Below, piece by piece: positions 50,101-58,356 of a DNA stretch of 64,000 bases (position 1 is its first letter; each line of letters opens with the position of its first letter). The stretch is taken from positions 34,822 through 98,821 of the forward strand of contig CAYHFW010000007.1 in assembly GCA_964355975.1 (NCBI GenBank), read 5' to 3'. The notes under the pieces were generated by a model. That model was not told the DNA's origin. It saw only the letters and a program-made list of their open reading frames with translations, and searched no databases. The position numbers and the translations under genes were made by a program. The DNA comes from F1-60-MAGs104 sp964355975 (GTDB lineage Bacteria > Planctomycetota > Phycisphaerae > Phycisphaerales > SM1A02).

Positions 50101-52010
50101 TGCTGCTCAGCGCGAGTGACCTTTCGAAGTCGCATGGACTGCGCGAACTCTTTCGCGGTGTATCGATCAGCGTTGCCGATGGCGACCGCGTCGGGTTCAT
50201 CGGTCCAAATGGATCTGGAAAGAGCACGATGCTGCGAATGCTCGCGGGCGTTGAAGAGCCCGACGATGGACTCGTTCGCACGCAACGCGGTGCGGTGATT
50301 GTCTATGTGCCGCAGCGCGATGATTTTGCTGACGGCGCCACCCCGCGCTCGGTGGCAACGGCGGCGGCGATGTCAGCAGCCTCGGTGCACGGCGATGCGC
50401 ATGAAGCCGAAGTGCTCGGCGGGATGATCTTGGGCAAGTTGGGATTCGCAGAGTCGCGCATGGACGATGCCGTCGAACTGCTCTCAGGCGGATGGAAGAA
50501 ACGCCTCTCGATTGCGCGCGGACTTTGCGAAGCGGGCGGTCAGCCAGACCTGCTGCTTCTCGACGAGCCGACGAATCATCTCGATGTTGAAGGGATCCGC
50601 TGGCTCGAACAGTTTCTCGCGCGGCCATCGAATGACATTCGCGCTGGCGCATGCGTCTTCATCACACACGACCGCGCATTTCTTGAACGCGTCGCGACGC
50701 GCGTTGTCGAGTTGAGTCGCGCGTATCCGCAAGGCACGCTCACTGCCGAAGGCAACTACACCGAGTTTCTGCGCCGACGCGCAGAGTTTCTCGAATCGCA
50801 GGCGCGTGCCGAAAGCGCGCTCGCCAATGAAGTGCGAATCGACAATGTGTGGCTCGGACGGGGCGCACAAGCGCGACGCACGAAGGCGAAGGGACGCATC
50901 GAAGACAGCGCAGAGAGGCGCGAAGAACTCGAGTCGATCAGCGAACGCAACGCCGCCGCAAGCGCTGGCGGCGCGCGCGTCGATTTCACAGCGAGTGGAC
51001 GGCGCACGCGCAAACTCGTGCACGCCGAGGGCATCTCGAAAGGCTTTGCAGATGAGCGCGGAGTCGTGCGCACACTCTTTCGCGCGCTCGATCTCGAACT
51101 CACCCCTGGCGATCGCGTTGGATTGATGGGTCCAAATGGATCGGGCAAGACGACGCTGCTGCGCATTCTCTGCGGCGACCTCGCCCCCGATGCTGGCAGT
51201 GTGCGATTCGCAGATCCGATGCCGCGCATCGTTGTATTGCGCCAACAGAGAGCAGATATTCCAGAGAGCACGCTCTTGCGCGATGCGATCTGTCCACTTG
51301 GTGATGTTGTTGATTTTCAAGGTGGGCAGATGCACATCACCGCGTGGGCCCGCAGATTTCTTTTCAAGGATGCGCAGTTACTGCAAACGGTCGGCAATCT
51401 TTCGGGCGGCGAGCGCGCGCGTGCACATCTCGCGCGCATGATGCTCGAGCCCGCCGACATTCTCGTGCTCGACGAGCCAACGAACGACCTTGATATTCCG
51501 ACACTCGAAGTGCTTGAAGAGTCGGTCGAGTCGTTTCCGGGAGCGGTGCTGCTCGTGACACACGATCGCACGATGCTCGGGCGCCTCGCAAAGAAGGTTG
51601 TTGTGATTGGTGCGCCCGATGCGTCGGTCTCGGTTGTCGCAAGCCTCGATCAAGCGCTGGGTGCACTCGAACGCGCCGAGCGCGCAACGCAAGAGCGCGA
51701 CCGCTCGGCCGAACGCGCAGCGCGTGCGGGAGATACTGCCTCGCAAGAGGCGCGAGCGAACGCGGCAACTGCGCCGGCGACGACACGCAAGCGACTCAAC
51801 TTCAAGGAGCAGCGCGAACTCGACGGCATTGAGGCGGCTGTGCATGCGGCTGAGAGCGCATCGCACATCGCAGAAGCGCGGGTGAGCGATCCTGTTATTG
51901 CGGCCGATCACGTCAAGATGGCTGCAGCCTGCAAAGCACTCGATGCAGCGCACGCAAAGGTCGCGACGCTCTACGCGCGCTGGCAAGAACTCGAGAGCAA
52001 GCGCGGGTGA
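50100..52010 (+). CDS. ABC-F family ATPase (Uup-like)
   Basis: A 636-residue soluble protein with two ABC domains and no membrane part. Domain 1: GPNGSGKST, LSGGWKKRLSIARGL, LLLLDEPTNHLD. Domain 2: GPNGSGKTT, LSGGERARAHLARMM, ILVLDEPTNDLD. The linker between is helical (about 215-300), and a C-terminal coiled coil (KRLNFKEQRELDGIEAAVHA onward) is as in Uup. ABC-F proteins act on the ribosome or on DNA rather than in transport. The start, taken at 50100, overlaps the preceding stop. Confidence 0.92.
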   Translation: MLLSASDLSKSHGLRELFRGVSISVADGDRVGFIGPNGSGKSTMLRMLAGVEEPDDGLVRTQRGAVIVYVPQRDDFADGATPRSVATAAAMSAASVHGDAHEAEVLGGMILGKLGFAESRMDDAVELLSGGWKKRLSIARGLCEAGGQPDLLLLDEPTNHLDVEGIRWLEQFLARPSNDIRAGACVFITHDRAFLERVATRVVELSRAYPQGTLTAEGNYTEFLRRRAEFLESQARAESALANEVRIDNVWLGRGAQARRTKAKGRIEDSAERREELESISERNAAASAGGARVDFTASGRRTRKLVHAEGISKGFADERGVVRTLFRALDLELTPGDRVGLMGPNGSGKTTLLRILCGDLAPDAGSVRFADPMPRIVVLRQQRADIPESTLLRDAICPLGDVVDFQGGQMHITAWARRFLFKDAQLLQTVGNLSGGERARAHLARMMLEPADILVLDEPTNDLDIPTLEVLEESVESFPGAVLLVTHDRTMLGRLAKKVVVIGAPDASVSVVASLDQALGALERAERATQERDRSAERAARAGDTASQEARANAATAPATTRKRLNFKEQRELDGIEAAVHAAESASHIAEARVSDPVIAADHVKMAAACKALDAAHAKVATLYARWQELESKRG

Positions 52011-52075
52011 GGGCGGGGTTGGGTGGTGGCAGATCCGCCGCGATGCGCCAATTGGTTGTCGAGTACGGTGCTCGC

Positions 52076-53497
52076 ATGTCTGACGCGCCCGACATGCCCG
52101 TGATCGTCAACGACATCCATTCGGGGCTGAACGAAACAACTGTTCGCGACGTGATGCGCCCTTCGACGGTGGGCGAAGTCTGTGAGATCGTTCGGCAATG
52201 CGCCGCGCAGGGGCGTTCGCTCTCGATCTGTGGATCGCGCCACGCGATGGGAGCGCAGCAGTTTCTTGCGGGCGAAACGCTCGTTGACATGCGATCGCTC
52301 GATCGCGTGCTCGCATTCGACGGCGAGCGCGGGCTCGTCACCGCAGAGGCCGGCATTGAGTGGCCCGCGCTCATCGATGGATATCTCGCGCTGCAGCGCG
52401 AGCGCGATCCATTCAACGAGCCACGGTGGGGAATCGCGCAGAAACAAACTGGCGCAGACACGCTCACACTTGGCGGCGCACTCTCTGCCAACGCGCATGG
52501 GCGCGGCCTCACCATGCCTCCGATCGTGCATGATGTCGAGTCGTTCACCCTCGTGAATGCGCGCGGCGAACTTGTTGCGTGCAGCCGCACTGACAACGCA
52601 GAACTCTTCGCGCTCGCCATCGGCGGCTATGGACTCTTCGGCGTCATCGTCACGGTAACACTTCGCCTCTGCCCGCGCGTGCCAGTGCGCCGCGTCGTGC
52701 GGCTCATCGATATCGACGATGCGGTCAACGCCGCGCGCCGGCGCATCGACGCGGGATTCATCTACGGCGACTTTCAGTTCGATGTCGATCCTGCATCGCC
52801 TGGCTTTCTGACAAAGGGCGTCTTCTCGTGCTACGAGCCTGCGCCCGATGCAATCCCCCCCGCTGCACCGACACGCGAACTCTCGGCCGACAACTGGGAA
52901 GAGTTGCTCTTGCTCGCCCACACCGACAAGGCGCGTGCCTTTGGTCTGTACGCGCAGCACTACATCGCAACGGATGGCCAACTCTATTGGTCTGACACTC
53001 ATCAACTCGGCATCTACCTCGCGGGATACCACGAGCGCATCGATGCGCAACTCGCATCCCCCTGTCGATGCAGCGAAATGATCTCAGAGGTATATGTGCC
53101 GCACGACCGCCTCGTCGACTTTCTGCATGAGGCCGCGCGCATGCTCGCGACGCGCGGCGCCGAAGTGATTTACGGGACGATTCGTCTGATCCGCCAAGAC
53201 ACCGAGACCTTCTTGCCCTGGGCGCAACACGATCAAGCGTGCGTCATTTTCAATTTGCATGTTGCACACACGCCGAGCGGGCTCGTGCACGCAAGCGCAA
53301 GTTTTCAAGCGCTCTTCGACCTCGCACTCGATCGTGGGGGACGCTTCTTCTTGACTTATCACCGGTGGGCGCGGCGAGATCAACTCTTGCGCGGCTATCC
53401 GCAACTTCCCGCATTCCTCGCGCGCAAAGATTTCTTTGACCCCAATCATCTCTTCTCGAGCGATTGGCACCGATGGTTGCGCGAGATCGTGGGGTGA
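52076..53497 (+). CDS. FAD-binding oxidoreductase (PCMH / VAO family)
   Basis: A 473-residue flavoenzyme. The FAD domain reads RPSTVGEVCEIVRQCAAQGR, then GSRHAMGAQQFL and GADTLTLGGALSANAHGRGL, with a His inside the pyrophosphate loop. The late part contains YHRWARRDQLLRGYPQLPAF and FFDPNHLFSSDWHRW, like sugar-lactone oxidases and related dehydrogenases. Likely oxidises a hydroxylated or lactone substrate, not identified. Start uncertain: in-frame GTG 52007 overlaps the ABC-F stop and ATG 52043 is also possible; 52076 starts nearest the conserved part. Confidence 0.82.
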   Translation: MSDAPDMPVIVNDIHSGLNETTVRDVMRPSTVGEVCEIVRQCAAQGRSLSICGSRHAMGAQQFLAGETLVDMRSLDRVLAFDGERGLVTAEAGIEWPALIDGYLALQRERDPFNEPRWGIAQKQTGADTLTLGGALSANAHGRGLTMPPIVHDVESFTLVNARGELVACSRTDNAELFALAIGGYGLFGVIVTVTLRLCPRVPVRRVVRLIDIDDAVNAARRRIDAGFIYGDFQFDVDPASPGFLTKGVFSCYEPAPDAIPPAAPTRELSADNWEELLLLAHTDKARAFGLYAQHYIATDGQLYWSDTHQLGIYLAGYHERIDAQLASPCRCSEMISEVYVPHDRLVDFLHEAARMLATRGAEVIYGTIRLIRQDTETFLPWAQHDQACVIFNLHVAHTPSGLVHASASFQALFDLALDRGGRFFLTYHRWARRDQLLRGYPQLPAFLARKDFFDPNHLFSSDWHRWLREIVG

Positions 53498-53542
53498 CTG
53501 TTGTTTCGCGAACGATCGCGAGTGCGGCTCGCCGCGCTCGGG

Positions 53543-55216
53543 TCACGCGTCGATCACGTTGGGCACAAACCGAAACGCGCGCGCATCGAAGAGTCCACGG
53601 TCGCTGAGCTTGAGCGCTGGAATCACCAAGAGCGCCATGAACGAGAGCGTCATGAACGGGGCGCGCAGCGTTGACCCGAGTTCGTGCGCACGCGCGGTGA
53701 GTGCCTCATACGCGGCGGCGACCTCTTCGGCGGGACGGTCGCTCATCAATCCTGCGATGGGGAGCGGTAGCAGTTCGACGCGCGCGTCGTTTGCACTCCC
53801 ACCTGAGCCACGACTGACGACCGCCAATCCGCCTCGCGCTTCGAACACCGCATTCACCGCACGGGCGATCGCTTCGCGGCTCGCTCCAACCGCGATCACT
53901 TGATGCGAATCATGCGCGACGCTCGTGGCGATCGCGCCAGAGCGAAGGCCGATTCCGCGGATGAACGCGATGGCAGGAACCGCTTCAACATATCGATTGC
54001 AGACTGCAAGCAAGAGTGTGTCGCTCGCTGCGTCGGGCTCGAGAATTCCATCGGTCGGTGTGATCTGGGCGATCACTTCGCCCGTGATGAGTTGTCCATC
54101 GTGCGCTTCGATCGCGCGCACGCTCTGCGGCGCAGAGCCCACCCCCGCTTTCACCGCAAAGTTATTCGCGCAGTGGTGTGCGGCGCGAAAGTGATTGGGC
54201 GTCGAGGCAGCGACATGCGCTTCGAGCGACTTGCCGGCGCGCGCGACAACTTTGCCTGCGATCCATGTTTCGCGCACCCCAAACTCAGTGAGATCGTCCA
54301 CCACAATGAAGTCTGCGCGGTCGCCGGCGCGAAGGAGTCCTGTGGGCAACTTGTAATGCTCTACAGGATGCACACACGCGGCGCGCAGCACATCGAAGAG
54401 TTCAAGTCCATGTGCGATGCAGCGCGCGACGATTCGGTTGATGTGCCCGCGCAGCAGATCATCTGGATGAGCGTCGTCGGTCGAGAACATCGACAACTGC
54501 GGATACTCGCGCACAATCGGCCAAAGTGCTTCGAGATTGCGCGCGGCGCTGCCTTCGCGCAGCAAGATGTGCATACCGAGCCGAGCCTTCTCGCGCGCTT
54601 CGTCGAGCGTGAAGCACTCATGATCCGTCGAGATTCCCGCTGCGATGTACTCGGCTGCATCTTCGCCACGAAGTCCTGGCGCGTGACCATCGACGGGCTT
54701 GCCTGCGCGCTTTGCTGCGGCGATCTTCGCGATGACTTCGCTTTCGCCCGCAAGCACACCTGGCCAGTTCATCATCTCTGAGAGGTATCCCAACCGAGGG
54801 TCTGCGAGCAGTCGCGCAACGGCAACGGCGTCGAGCGCACCACCAGCGGTTTCAAAGGCAGTGGCTGGCACGCAACTCGGCACGCCAAACGCTATTGGCA
54901 TGCACGCACGCGCCCCCTCTTCGAGCATGTACTCGACCCCCGCCTCGCCGAGCACATTTGCAATCTCATGCGGATCGCTCACCGTCGCGACCGTTCCATG
55001 TCGCACAGCGACGCGTGCGAATTCGCGCGGTGGAAGCATGCTGCTCTCGACGTGCACATGCGCGTCGATGAATCCTGGCATGAGGAATCCTGCCGACACC
55101 GACGCATCGTGCGCAAGCTCTTCGACACTGATGATGCGATCGCCTTCGACGATCACCTGCGCGGGATAGATGCGCCGCGCATGAAGGTCGACAAGTTGAT
55201 GGCGCAGTGTTGTCAC
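53543..55216 (-). CDS. ade: Adenine deaminase
   Basis: A 557-residue amidohydrolase that converts adenine to hypoxanthine and ammonia in purine salvage. Metal site FIDAHVHVESS, then SDPHEIANV, DGHAPGL, STDHE and the catalytic STDDAHPDDLL. The C-terminal ADE domain (GSGGSANDARVELLPLPIAG, MTLSFMALLVIPALKL) is specific to this family and excludes other amidohydrolases. Length is normal. Converges on the FAD oxidase with 45 bases between stops. Confidence 0.95.
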   Translation of the reverse strand: MTTLRHQLVDLHARRIYPAQVIVEGDRIISVEELAHDASVSAGFLMPGFIDAHVHVESSMLPPREFARVAVRHGTVATVSDPHEIANVLGEAGVEYMLEEGARACMPIAFGVPSCVPATAFETAGGALDAVAVARLLADPRLGYLSEMMNWPGVLAGESEVIAKIAAAKRAGKPVDGHAPGLRGEDAAEYIAAGISTDHECFTLDEAREKARLGMHILLREGSAARNLEALWPIVREYPQLSMFSTDDAHPDDLLRGHINRIVARCIAHGLELFDVLRAACVHPVEHYKLPTGLLRAGDRADFIVVDDLTEFGVRETWIAGKVVARAGKSLEAHVAASTPNHFRAAHHCANNFAVKAGVGSAPQSVRAIEAHDGQLITGEVIAQITPTDGILEPDAASDTLLLAVCNRYVEAVPAIAFIRGIGLRSGAIATSVAHDSHQVIAVGASREAIARAVNAVFEARGGLAVVSRGSGGSANDARVELLPLPIAGLMSDRPAEEVAAAYEALTARAHELGSTLRAPFMTLSFMALLVIPALKLSDRGLFDARAFRFVPNVIDA

Positions 55217-55274
55217 AGTTCAAGAGGCTAGAGGCAGGATCGCGCCGCCGTGTGCGATGCGCAAGGCGGGTCGA

Positions 55275-55520
55275 TCACTCCTTGGTCTTGAGTTGCGCGT
55301 CGTTGGCCTGCAGAAACGCTTGAATCTCGGCGGACATTCCGAGCAACTTCGTCCACTGCTCTTTGTAGAGCGTCACGGGAAACCGGCCGAGTCCGTAGAC
55401 CGAGAGTCCCCCTTTGTCGCTGACCTTCATTGAGAGCACTCCGCGTGCGGGGCGTGCTTTGAGCGCTGCGTTTTCGTTGCGCAGGCGCTCGAGTTCGAGT
55501 TTCATTGCTTCTTCTGACAT
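55275..55520 (-). CDS. Small coiled-coil protein of a conserved uncharacterised family
   Basis: An 81-residue protein. A leucine-zipper-like start (MKLELERLRNENAALKA) is followed by LSMKVSDKGGLSVYGLGRFP and VTLYKEQWTKLLGMSAEI. I recall near-identical sequences as conserved hypothetical proteins in many bacteria; no function is known to me. ATG 55520 gives MSEEAMKLELE and is preceded by GGAG. It precedes the adenine deaminase gene on the same strand by 58 bases. Confidence 0.7.
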   Translation of the reverse strand: MSEEAMKLELERLRNENAALKARPARGVLSMKVSDKGGLSVYGLGRFPVTLYKEQWTKLLGMSAEIQAFLQANDAQLKTKE

Positions 55521-55662
55521 CGTGTGCTCCTCGGTGCGGTGATGGTGCGAATCTTCGACCAAGCGATCCTATCGAGCGCACGGCAGGCATCAGCAGACTG
55601 GGCTGTTTTTCTGTGCGTGATCACTTGGGCGGCGCTCTCGGCGCAGTACGCGCCACCGAGCA

Positions 55663-56553
55663 TCACGGCGCTGGCGGCTGCATCGAGTCTTCCACCGCGC
55701 GGCGCACTTGCGCAGCCAAGTCGCGCATGAGGTTCGACAGAACGATCCAGAATGCAGCGTGGTCGACGGATTGCACGACGATGGCCGCGGGAAGAAACCT
55801 GCGCATCTCTTGCCGAAAGTCGAGCGCGACTCTCGAGTCGCCCGCAAGGAGTGCGCACCGTTCATCAAAGAGGCCCACAAACTTCTGCGGTTCACAATTG
55901 TGATCGTTGACCTTTCGGGCGAGTAGGCCGATGCGTGGCTGAACACTCTGTTGCTGAAGCCACGCGATATCCCAGAGATCGCGATTCTTGATCCGATTGG
56001 GACGCAGCGCGAACGCGATGAGCTTGTCGACGAAAATCTCTTCGCGGCTCTGCGCCTGAATGAAGAGTCCGCTCGTGCCCATCTCGACGCCGTATGGATT
56101 CAGAACCATCATCGGCTGCACGTCGTAACTTCGAATCTTGCAGATGTCGATGTTGATTCGTTGCGGAGGCAAGTCCTTGCGCCCTGCGTTCGTCTGCACT
56201 CTGAGTTTCCATGTGTCGACATTGCCGACTTCGCGTACCGGAGCTGTCACCGTCACAGCGAGCCCATACTTCGCGAGCAGACCTTCAACCAGCGTGCGAG
56301 ATACTGCGGCCAAACTCTCCCGCTGAAAGTCACCACCTCCAGTGAAGTCGAGATCCTCGCTCAAACGAACCGATCCATAACACGCACGCAAGCACGTGCC
56401 GCCGACAAAGGTGAGTTGATCCAACAGTCCCGCCGCACTCAAGACTCGCAAGATGTCATGGTGCAGAAGCTCCTTCTCGACGACCGCGCGCAACGGCGCG
56501 AGATCTTGCCTGTTCACGAGCGCCTCATCCACAAGTTGATCAAAGATGTTCAT
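55663..56553 (-). CDS. AbiEii-type nucleotidyltransferase toxin
   Basis: A 296-residue protein. FVGGTCLRACYGSVRLSEDL continuing DF is the GGT...S.DLDF nucleotidyltransferase signature, here intact. INIDICKIRSYDV and EEIFVDKLIAFALRPNRIKN carry later conserved residues. AbiEii toxins modify tRNA or other acceptors with nucleotides and are part of abortive phage defence as type IV toxin-antitoxin systems. The start lies inside the end of the antitoxin gene (14-base overlap). Confidence 0.9.
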   Translation of the reverse strand: MNIFDQLVDEALVNRQDLAPLRAVVEKELLHHDILRVLSAAGLLDQLTFVGGTCLRACYGSVRLSEDLDFTGGGDFQRESLAAVSRTLVEGLLAKYGLAVTVTAPVREVGNVDTWKLRVQTNAGRKDLPPQRINIDICKIRSYDVQPMMVLNPYGVEMGTSGLFIQAQSREEIFVDKLIAFALRPNRIKNRDLWDIAWLQQQSVQPRIGLLARKVNDHNCEPQKFVGLFDERCALLAGDSRVALDFRQEMRRFLPAAIVVQSVDHAAFWIVLSNLMRDLAAQVRRAVEDSMQPPAP

Positions 56554-57088
56554 CGCTTGCGTTCCAATCTATGAGGTCGAGAGTGCGGTGAGTCGCGCGC
56601 ATGTCGCGCAGCGCTTGAGGAACGCCCGCGCGCCACATCCGCGCAGGTGCGTCGTAGTGAATGCGTCCCACAAGTTCTTCTGGCCGCTGGCGAGTGCGAA
56701 CGAACTCGATTGTCCCCGCAACACCGCAGTTGATCACGCTGCTGCGTCCCGATGACATCAGTGTGATACGGTTCATCGGCAATTGCGAAATGACCCCAGC
56801 GGCACTGAGCGCAGTCTCGAGACTTATATAGTTGAAGCACTCTGCGCGCAGTCGAGCCGCGGCGTGAAACAAGAGCAGTCCACTTGTGGATGGGCGACCG
56901 TCGATCATGTACAGCCCTCGACACAATCGAATGAGGTATTCCTCTTTCGTCGCGCGACTCAGGAGCGTCTTGAATGCGGCAGCAGAGAGGTCTGGCACGA
57001 TCGCCCGAAGATCACTTGGCGTAAAGAGGTACCGATCGGCAGAAGCCGATTGCGAGAGACGCTTCATGAGTCGGCGAAGTGGTTGCAT
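56540..57088 (-). CDS. AbiEi-type antitoxin / transcriptional repressor
   Basis: A 182-residue protein. The N-terminal winged helix (RYLFTPSDLRAIVPDLSAAA...LLSRATKEEYLIRLCRGLYM) is typical of AbiEi. The C-terminal domain (YISLETALSAAGVISQ, RTRQRPEELVGRIHYDAPAR) completes it. AbiEi counters the nucleotidyltransferase toxin and represses the operon by binding inverted repeats at the promoter; a suitable repeat is present at 57108-57126. Confidence 0.88.
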   Translation of the reverse strand: MQPLRRLMKRLSQSASADRYLFTPSDLRAIVPDLSAAAFKTLLSRATKEEYLIRLCRGLYMIDGRPSTSGLLLFHAAARLRAECFNYISLETALSAAGVISQLPMNRITLMSSGRSSVINCGVAGTIEFVRTRQRPEELVGRIHYDAPARMWRAGVPQALRDMRATHRTLDLIDWNASDEHL

Positions 57089-57107
57089 CAGGAGACGCTC
57101 ATCGGAT

Positions 57108-57145
57108 AGTTACGCTTAGTGTAACTTTCTGATGACTAAAGTCAA
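57108..57145 (-). promoter_or_regulatory. abiE promoter and operator
   Basis: On the minus strand TTGACT (57145-57140) is followed after 16 bases by TACACT (57123-57118). A perfect inverted repeat AGTTAC-N7-GTAACT (57108-57126) overlaps the -10. It begins 20 bases before the antitoxin ATG. This is where an AbiEi repressor would be expected to bind. Confidence 0.7.
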
Positions 57146-57212
57146 TTCCAACTGTGAATCTCGCCCTGAGGCAACCGATTTGCTTGATTATTGCGCAATT
57201 ACACTCCTCGCC

Positions 57213-57449
57213 ATGAGCGAAGAGACAGACGAATGGGCAACGATCGTCAAAGACAGCAACGGCAACATCCTCAAGGATGGTGATTCAGTGGTGTTGATCA
57301 AGGACCTCAAGGTCAAAGGCGCCAACACCACAATCAAACGCGGCGCCGTCTACAAAAACATTCGAACCACCTCTGCAGAAGACGAGGTCGAAGTGCGCGA
57401 TGGCAAAGGCACCTTCGTTTTGAAAACGTGCTTTCTGAAAAAGTCGTGA
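57213..57449 (+). CDS. PhnA/YjdM-like protein, C-terminal domain only
   Basis: A 78-residue protein with VKDSNGNILKDGDSVVLIKD and LKTCFLKKS, the whole PhnA domain. Most YjdM proteins have an extra N-terminal zinc ribbon, which is absent here. Despite its old name the family is not proven to act in phosphonate use. ATG 57213 is chosen; the upstream frame from 57132 overlaps the abiE promoter. Confidence 0.88.
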   Translation: MSEETDEWATIVKDSNGNILKDGDSVVLIKDLKVKGANTTIKRGAVYKNIRTTSAEDEVEVRDGKGTFVLKTCFLKKS

Positions 57450-57473
57450 CCGAACAAAACACATGAGACTTCG

Positions 57474-57902
57474 ATGAAACACACAAAGCTCATCATCACA
57501 ACCATCGTCACCTTCATCGCGTGGATGCTCGGCGGCGGTCTCGTGCACGGCGGACTGCTGCACGATGACTATGGCCAACTTCCGAATCTGTTTCGCACAG
57601 ATGTTGAAATGCAGAAGTACTTCGGATGGATGCTGCTTGCCCATCTGATGGCCTCATTCGCGCTCGTCTGCATCTACTCGCGCGGCATCAGCACAAGCCC
57701 GTGGCTCGGACAAGGCGTGCGCTTTGGAATCGTCGTTGCGTTTCTGACGGTCATCCCGACCTACATGATTTTCTACGTCGTTCAACCGATGCCTGGCGTG
57801 ATGGTCGTGAAGCAGTGTGTGTTCGATGGACTACTCATGGTGGTGCTTGGCATCATCGTCGCGTTCATGTATCGAGCGAAGGCTGCGAAGCCGGTTGTGT
57901 GA
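57474..57902 (+). CDS. Small integral membrane protein of unknown function
   Basis: A 142-residue protein with four membrane segments (about 6-28, 50-69, 82-104, 113-134). Polar loops are short; GLVHGGLLHDDYGQLPNLFR lies after the first segment. No family is recognised with certainty. It follows the PhnA-like gene by 24 bases and its stop overlaps an in-frame GTG of the next gene, so the three may be co-transcribed. Confidence 0.6.
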   Translation: MKHTKLIITTIVTFIAWMLGGGLVHGGLLHDDYGQLPNLFRTDVEMQKYFGWMLLAHLMASFALVCIYSRGISTSPWLGQGVRFGIVVAFLTVIPTYMIFYVVQPMPGVMVVKQCVFDGLLMVVLGIIVAFMYRAKAAKPVV

Positions 57903-57928
57903 CAGCCCGATTGATCGCGACCGCATGC

Positions 57929-58345
57929 ATGAGCCACCTCGCCAAGAAAATGAAACTGCGCGTTGGCCATCGCGCTGCGATTTTGGAAGCACCTGCCGAC
58001 TACCTTCGAGAACTGAGTCCACTGCCAGCGGGGGTCACGATCTCTGCACGGCTGGCGGGGAAGTTTGATTGGGTGCAGCTCTTCGCACTGAACAAGTTTC
58101 AAGTCGACCAATTGCTTCCGCGGGTCGTGTCGAGATTGAAACCAGAAAGTTTGCTTTGGATCTCGTTTCCGAAGGGATCGTCGAAACTACAGACCGACCT
58201 CACGCGGGATGTTGGATGGGAAGTACTTCGGGACATCGACCTCAAGTGGGTCACGCTGATCTCTGTGAATGAGACATGGTCTGCATTTGCACTGCGCCCC
58301 TATCGCGCGGGCGAGACCCGCACACCACCCTTCGGCATCCAGTGA
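57929..58345 (+). CDS. DUF3052 family protein
   Basis: A 138-residue protein. LAKKMKLRVGHRAAILEAP, KFDWVQLFALNKFQVDQLLP and LLWISFPKGSSKLQTDLTRD followed by GWE match DUF3052 closely, including the final ETWSAFALRP strand. Function of the family is unknown; the fold looks like a small methyltransferase-like alpha/beta protein. A GTG at 57899 overlapping the previous stop is an alternative start. Confidence 0.85.
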   Translation: MSHLAKKMKLRVGHRAAILEAPADYLRELSPLPAGVTISARLAGKFDWVQLFALNKFQVDQLLPRVVSRLKPESLLWISFPKGSSKLQTDLTRDVGWEVLRDIDLKWVTLISVNETWSAFALRPYRAGETRTPPFGIQ

Positions 58346-58356
58346 CGGATGATCGG

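Noticed and set aside
53498..53542. CGCGAACGATCGCGAG inverted repeat between convergent genes
   Set aside because: Short, no T-run, and similar CGATCG-rich words are frequent in this DNA.
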